DNA from: Bacillus sp. AFS037270 | GTDB lineage: Bacteria > Bacillota > Bacilli > Bacillales_B > DSM-18226 | Direction: 5' to 3' | DNA length: 8,574 nt | Assembly (NCBI RefSeq): GCF_002585305.1 | Contig: NZ_NUNF01000011.1 | Coordinates: 1-8,574, forward strand | Shown here: one piece after another, positions 6,983 through 8,574 of the stretch | Layout: each line of letters begins with the position of its first letter | How positions within the stretch are numbered: position 1 is the stretch's first letter | Made by a program: the position numbers and the translations under genes | The notes under the pieces: generated by a model | Seen by the model: the letters and a program-made list of their open reading frames with translations, nothing else | Database searches by the model: none | What the model was told of the DNA's origin: nothing

Positions 6983-7864
6983 ATGCCTGAAGGAAAAATT
7001 GTCAAAGCGTTAAGCGGTTTTTATTATGTTCTTCATGATGACAAACTAATTCAATGCCGCGGCCGTGGCGTTTTTAGGAAGAACAAGATCACCCCGCTGG
7101 TTGGTGATGAAGTTGTTTTTCAAGCTGAAAATGACTTAGAAGGTTATATTTTAGAAGTAAAAGAACGTAAAAATGAATTGGTTCGTCCGCCGATTGCCAA
7201 TGTGGAACAAGCAATCCTTGTCTTTTCAGCGGTCGAGCCAGATTTTAGCACCGTGCTTTTAGATCGTTTTCTTGTCTTGGTGGAGTTTAACGTAATAGAA
7301 CCATTAATCTGTATTACCAAGATGGACCTCACCAATAAAGAAGAAAATGAGAAGATTGTTGAATATGCAGACCAATATAGGGCTGCAGGATATGAGGTAA
7401 TTCTAACCTCATCTGAAACAGAAGTAGGAATTGAACTGCTAAATCCGCATATCGAAAACAAGATTTCGGTCTTTGCCGGGCAATCAGGTGTCGGGAAATC
7501 ATCATTGTTGAACGTGTTAAGGCCTGATCTAGAATTAAAAACAAATGATATTTCTTCACACCTTGGTAGAGGTAAACATACGACTAGACATGTTGAGCTT
7601 ATTAAGGTTGGAAATGGACTCATTGCTGATACTCCAGGTTTTAGTTCGTTAGAGTTCAATAATATTGAAGTAGAAGACTTAGCTTCTTGCTTTCCAGAGA
7701 TTCAAAGAGCGAGTGAAAATTGTAAATTCCGTGGCTGCCTGCATGTGAATGAGCCAAAATGCGGGGTAAAGGCAGCTGTTGAATCAGGTGAAATTCCGTC
7801 CTATCGGTATAAGCATTACGAGGATTTTTTGCAGGAAATTAAAGATAGAAAGCCGAGGTATTAA
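6983..7864 (+). CDS. rsgA: Ribosome small-subunit assembly GTPase RsgA (CpgA)
   Basis: Circularly permuted GTPase that binds the 30S subunit late in its assembly; in B. subtilis (CpgA/YloQ) its loss also disturbs growth and cell-wall shape. The 293-aa protein has an N-terminal OB-fold (about 1-65, starting [16 protein letters not shown]), then the GTPase motifs in permuted order: G4 ITKMD (111-115), G1 GQSGVGKS (166-173), G2 LGRGKHTT (194-201), G3 DTPG (216-219). A C-terminal zinc-binding part has Cys247, Cys252, His254 and Cys260. The ATG at 6983 has AAGGAG seven bases upstream. B. subtilis CpgA is phosphorylated by PrkC at Thr166; in my alignment from memory the equivalent residue here is Ile161, followed by Ser162. 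The gene follows prkC after 99 bp and is one base from rpe. Confidence 0.96.
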   Translation: MPEGKIVKALSGFYYVLHDDKLIQCRGRGVFRKNKITPLVGDEVVFQAENDLEGYILEVKERKNELVRPPIANVEQAILVFSAVEPDFSTVLLDRFLVLVEFNVIEPLICITKMDLTNKEENEKIVEYADQYRAAGYEVILTSSETEVGIELLNPHIENKISVFAGQSGVGKSSLLNVLRPDLELKTNDISSHLGRGKHTTRHVELIKVGNGLIADTPGFSSLEFNNIEVEDLASCFPEIQRASENCKFRGCLHVNEPKCGVKAAVESGEIPSYRYKHYEDFLQEIKDRKPRY

Positions 7865-7865
7865 C

Positions 7866-8510
7866 ATGGTGAAAATAGCACCTTCTATACTTTCAGCCGA
7901 TTTTTCAAAGTTGGGGGAAGAAATTATTGCAGTTGATCAAGCGGGAGCGGATTATATCCATATTGATGTGATGGATGGCCACTTTGTACCAAATATAACG
8001 ATTGGCCCGCTTATTGTAGAGGCTGTTCGGCCAGTTACCAAGCTGCCGCTGGATGTCCATTTGATGATCGAAAATCCCGATCACTATATTGAGGCTTTTG
8101 CTAAGGCTGGAGCAAATTTTATTACTGTGCATGTCGAGGCGTGCCGCCATCTGCACCGGACAATTCAAAATATCAAATCATTTGGGGTTAAGGCTGGTGT
8201 CGTCCTGAACCCAGCCACTCCTGTCGAGTCAATACAACATATTATCGGGGACATTGATATGGTGTTATTAATGTCAGTTAATCCAGGCTTTGGGGGGCAA
8301 ACCTTTATACCTGAAGTACTTCCGAAAATAAGAAAGGTTAAGGAAATGGCGGAGCAAAAAGGGCTGTCAGTTGAGATTGAGATTGATGGCGGTGTCAATC
8401 CAGAAACGGCAAGACAATGCATCGAAGCGGGTGCCACTGTTCTTGTGGCTGGTTCTGCTGTCTACAATCAAAAGGACTATAAGCAGGCCATTTCACAACT
8501 AAGAGGGTAA
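7866..8510 (+). CDS. rpe: Ribulose-phosphate 3-epimerase
   Basis: Interconverts D-ribulose 5-phosphate and D-xylulose 5-phosphate in the pentose phosphate pathway, in the cytoplasm. The 214-aa TIM barrel is of usual length. It begins [12 protein letters not shown] (2-13); metal ligands His32 and Asp34 lie in [10 protein letters not shown] (31-40), His65 in DVHLMIE (63-69), and Asp174 in IDGGV (173-177). Asp34 and Asp174 are the expected acid/base pair. [10 protein letters not shown] (136-145) and VAGSAVY (194-200) form the phosphate-binding loops. The ATG at 7866 is one base after the rsgA stop with GAGGT at 7855-7859 inside rsgA; an in-frame codon further upstream at 7779 lies within rsgA and would add a 29-residue extension unlike the family. 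The stop codon is merged into the following terminator hairpin. Confidence 0.96.
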   Translation: MVKIAPSILSADFSKLGEEIIAVDQAGADYIHIDVMDGHFVPNITIGPLIVEAVRPVTKLPLDVHLMIENPDHYIEAFAKAGANFITVHVEACRHLHRTIQNIKSFGVKAGVVLNPATPVESIQHIIGDIDMVLLMSVNPGFGGQTFIPEVLPKIRKVKEMAEQKGLSVEIEIDGGVNPETARQCIEAGATVLVAGSAVYNQKDYKQAISQLRG

Positions 8511-8541
8511 AGCCAGGCTTACAAAGCTGGCTTTTTCTTTT
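8509..8541 (+). terminator. Rho-independent terminator after rpe
   Basis: AAAGCCAG (from 8509) pairs with CTGGCTTT (8527-8534). Inside, CTT (8518-8520) can pair with AAG (8524-8526) around ACA with one bulged G, and a T-rich run TTTTTCTTTT follows. The left arm includes the last two bases of the rpe stop codon. It is placed to end or reduce transcription before the next gene. Confidence 0.85.
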
Positions 8542-8556
8542 AAATAGATAAGGTAA

Positions 8557-8574
8557 TTGACTTTGAGAATTGTC
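8557..8574 (+). CDS. thiN: Possible start of thiN (thiamine pyrophosphokinase), cut by window end
   Basis: The last bases read TTG ACT TTG AGA ATT GTC, i.e. M-T-L-R-I-V, which resembles the first residues of B. subtilis ThiN (MTINIV, from memory), and thiN follows rpe in that genome. AAGG at 8550-8553 is 3 bases from the first TTG and 9 from the second (8563), so 8563 has better spacing while 8557 fits the family's N-terminus better. Only six codons are visible, so this rests mainly on gene order. The same TTGACT could instead be a -35-like sequence. Confidence 0.35.

Noticed and set aside
7144..7659. Long open frame of 171 codons on the minus strand inside rsgA
   Set aside because: It lies fully antisense to the conserved GTPase and has low-complexity, Ser-rich content with no recognisable domain; it is a shadow of rsgA codon use.
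7779..7865. Longer N-terminus for Rpe
   Set aside because: It would lie within rsgA and add 29 residues before the canonical [12 protein letters not shown] start.

Overview
The window is a Bacillaceae chromosomal segment, i.e. a low-to-moderate GC Gram-positive (Bacillus, Neobacillus or a close relative). I infer this from strong GGAGG/AAGGAG-type ribosome binding sites, TTG starts, AT-rich codon use, and a gene order that, from memory, matches the Bacillus subtilis priA-def-fmt-rsmB(yloM)-rlmN(yloN)-prpC-prkC-cpgA(yloQ)-rpe(yloR)-thiN(yloS) cluster. All genes are on the + strand and appear intact.

Layout: positions 1-148 are non-coding and hold a GC-rich repeat-like element followed by an AT-rich leader; no end of priA is visible. 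Then come def (149-634), fmt (631-1572), rsmB (1574-2920), a 44-bp gap with what looks like a degraded copy of the upstream element, rlmN (2965-4056), prpC (4061-4813), prkC (4814-6883), a 99-bp gap, rsgA/cpgA (6983-7864), rpe (7866-8510), and an intrinsic terminator starting at the rpe stop. The last 18 bases may be the first codons of thiN. Apart from the two gaps, genes overlap or lie within a few bases of each other, so this is probably one operon with translational coupling.

Functionally, the first four genes serve translation: Fmt formylates initiator Met-tRNA, Def removes the formyl group from new proteins, RsmB makes m5C in 16S rRNA, and RlmN makes m2A in 23S rRNA and tRNA. PrkC is a membrane Ser/Thr kinase with extracellular PASTA domains that sense cell-wall fragments, and PrpC is its phosphatase. 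RsgA is a ribosome-assembly GTPase and, in B. subtilis, a PrkC target. Rpe belongs to the pentose phosphate pathway.

I found no evidence of a novel system, mobile element, CRISPR array or RNA gene. The points worth a second look are local: a 12-bp perfect inverted repeat inside the 3' end of prkC, a Ser/Thr-rich extracellular tail on PrkC, substitutions at positions known to matter for PrkC signalling in B. subtilis (PrkC Lys507, RsgA Ile161), and the pair of repeat-like elements flanking def-fmt-rsmB.
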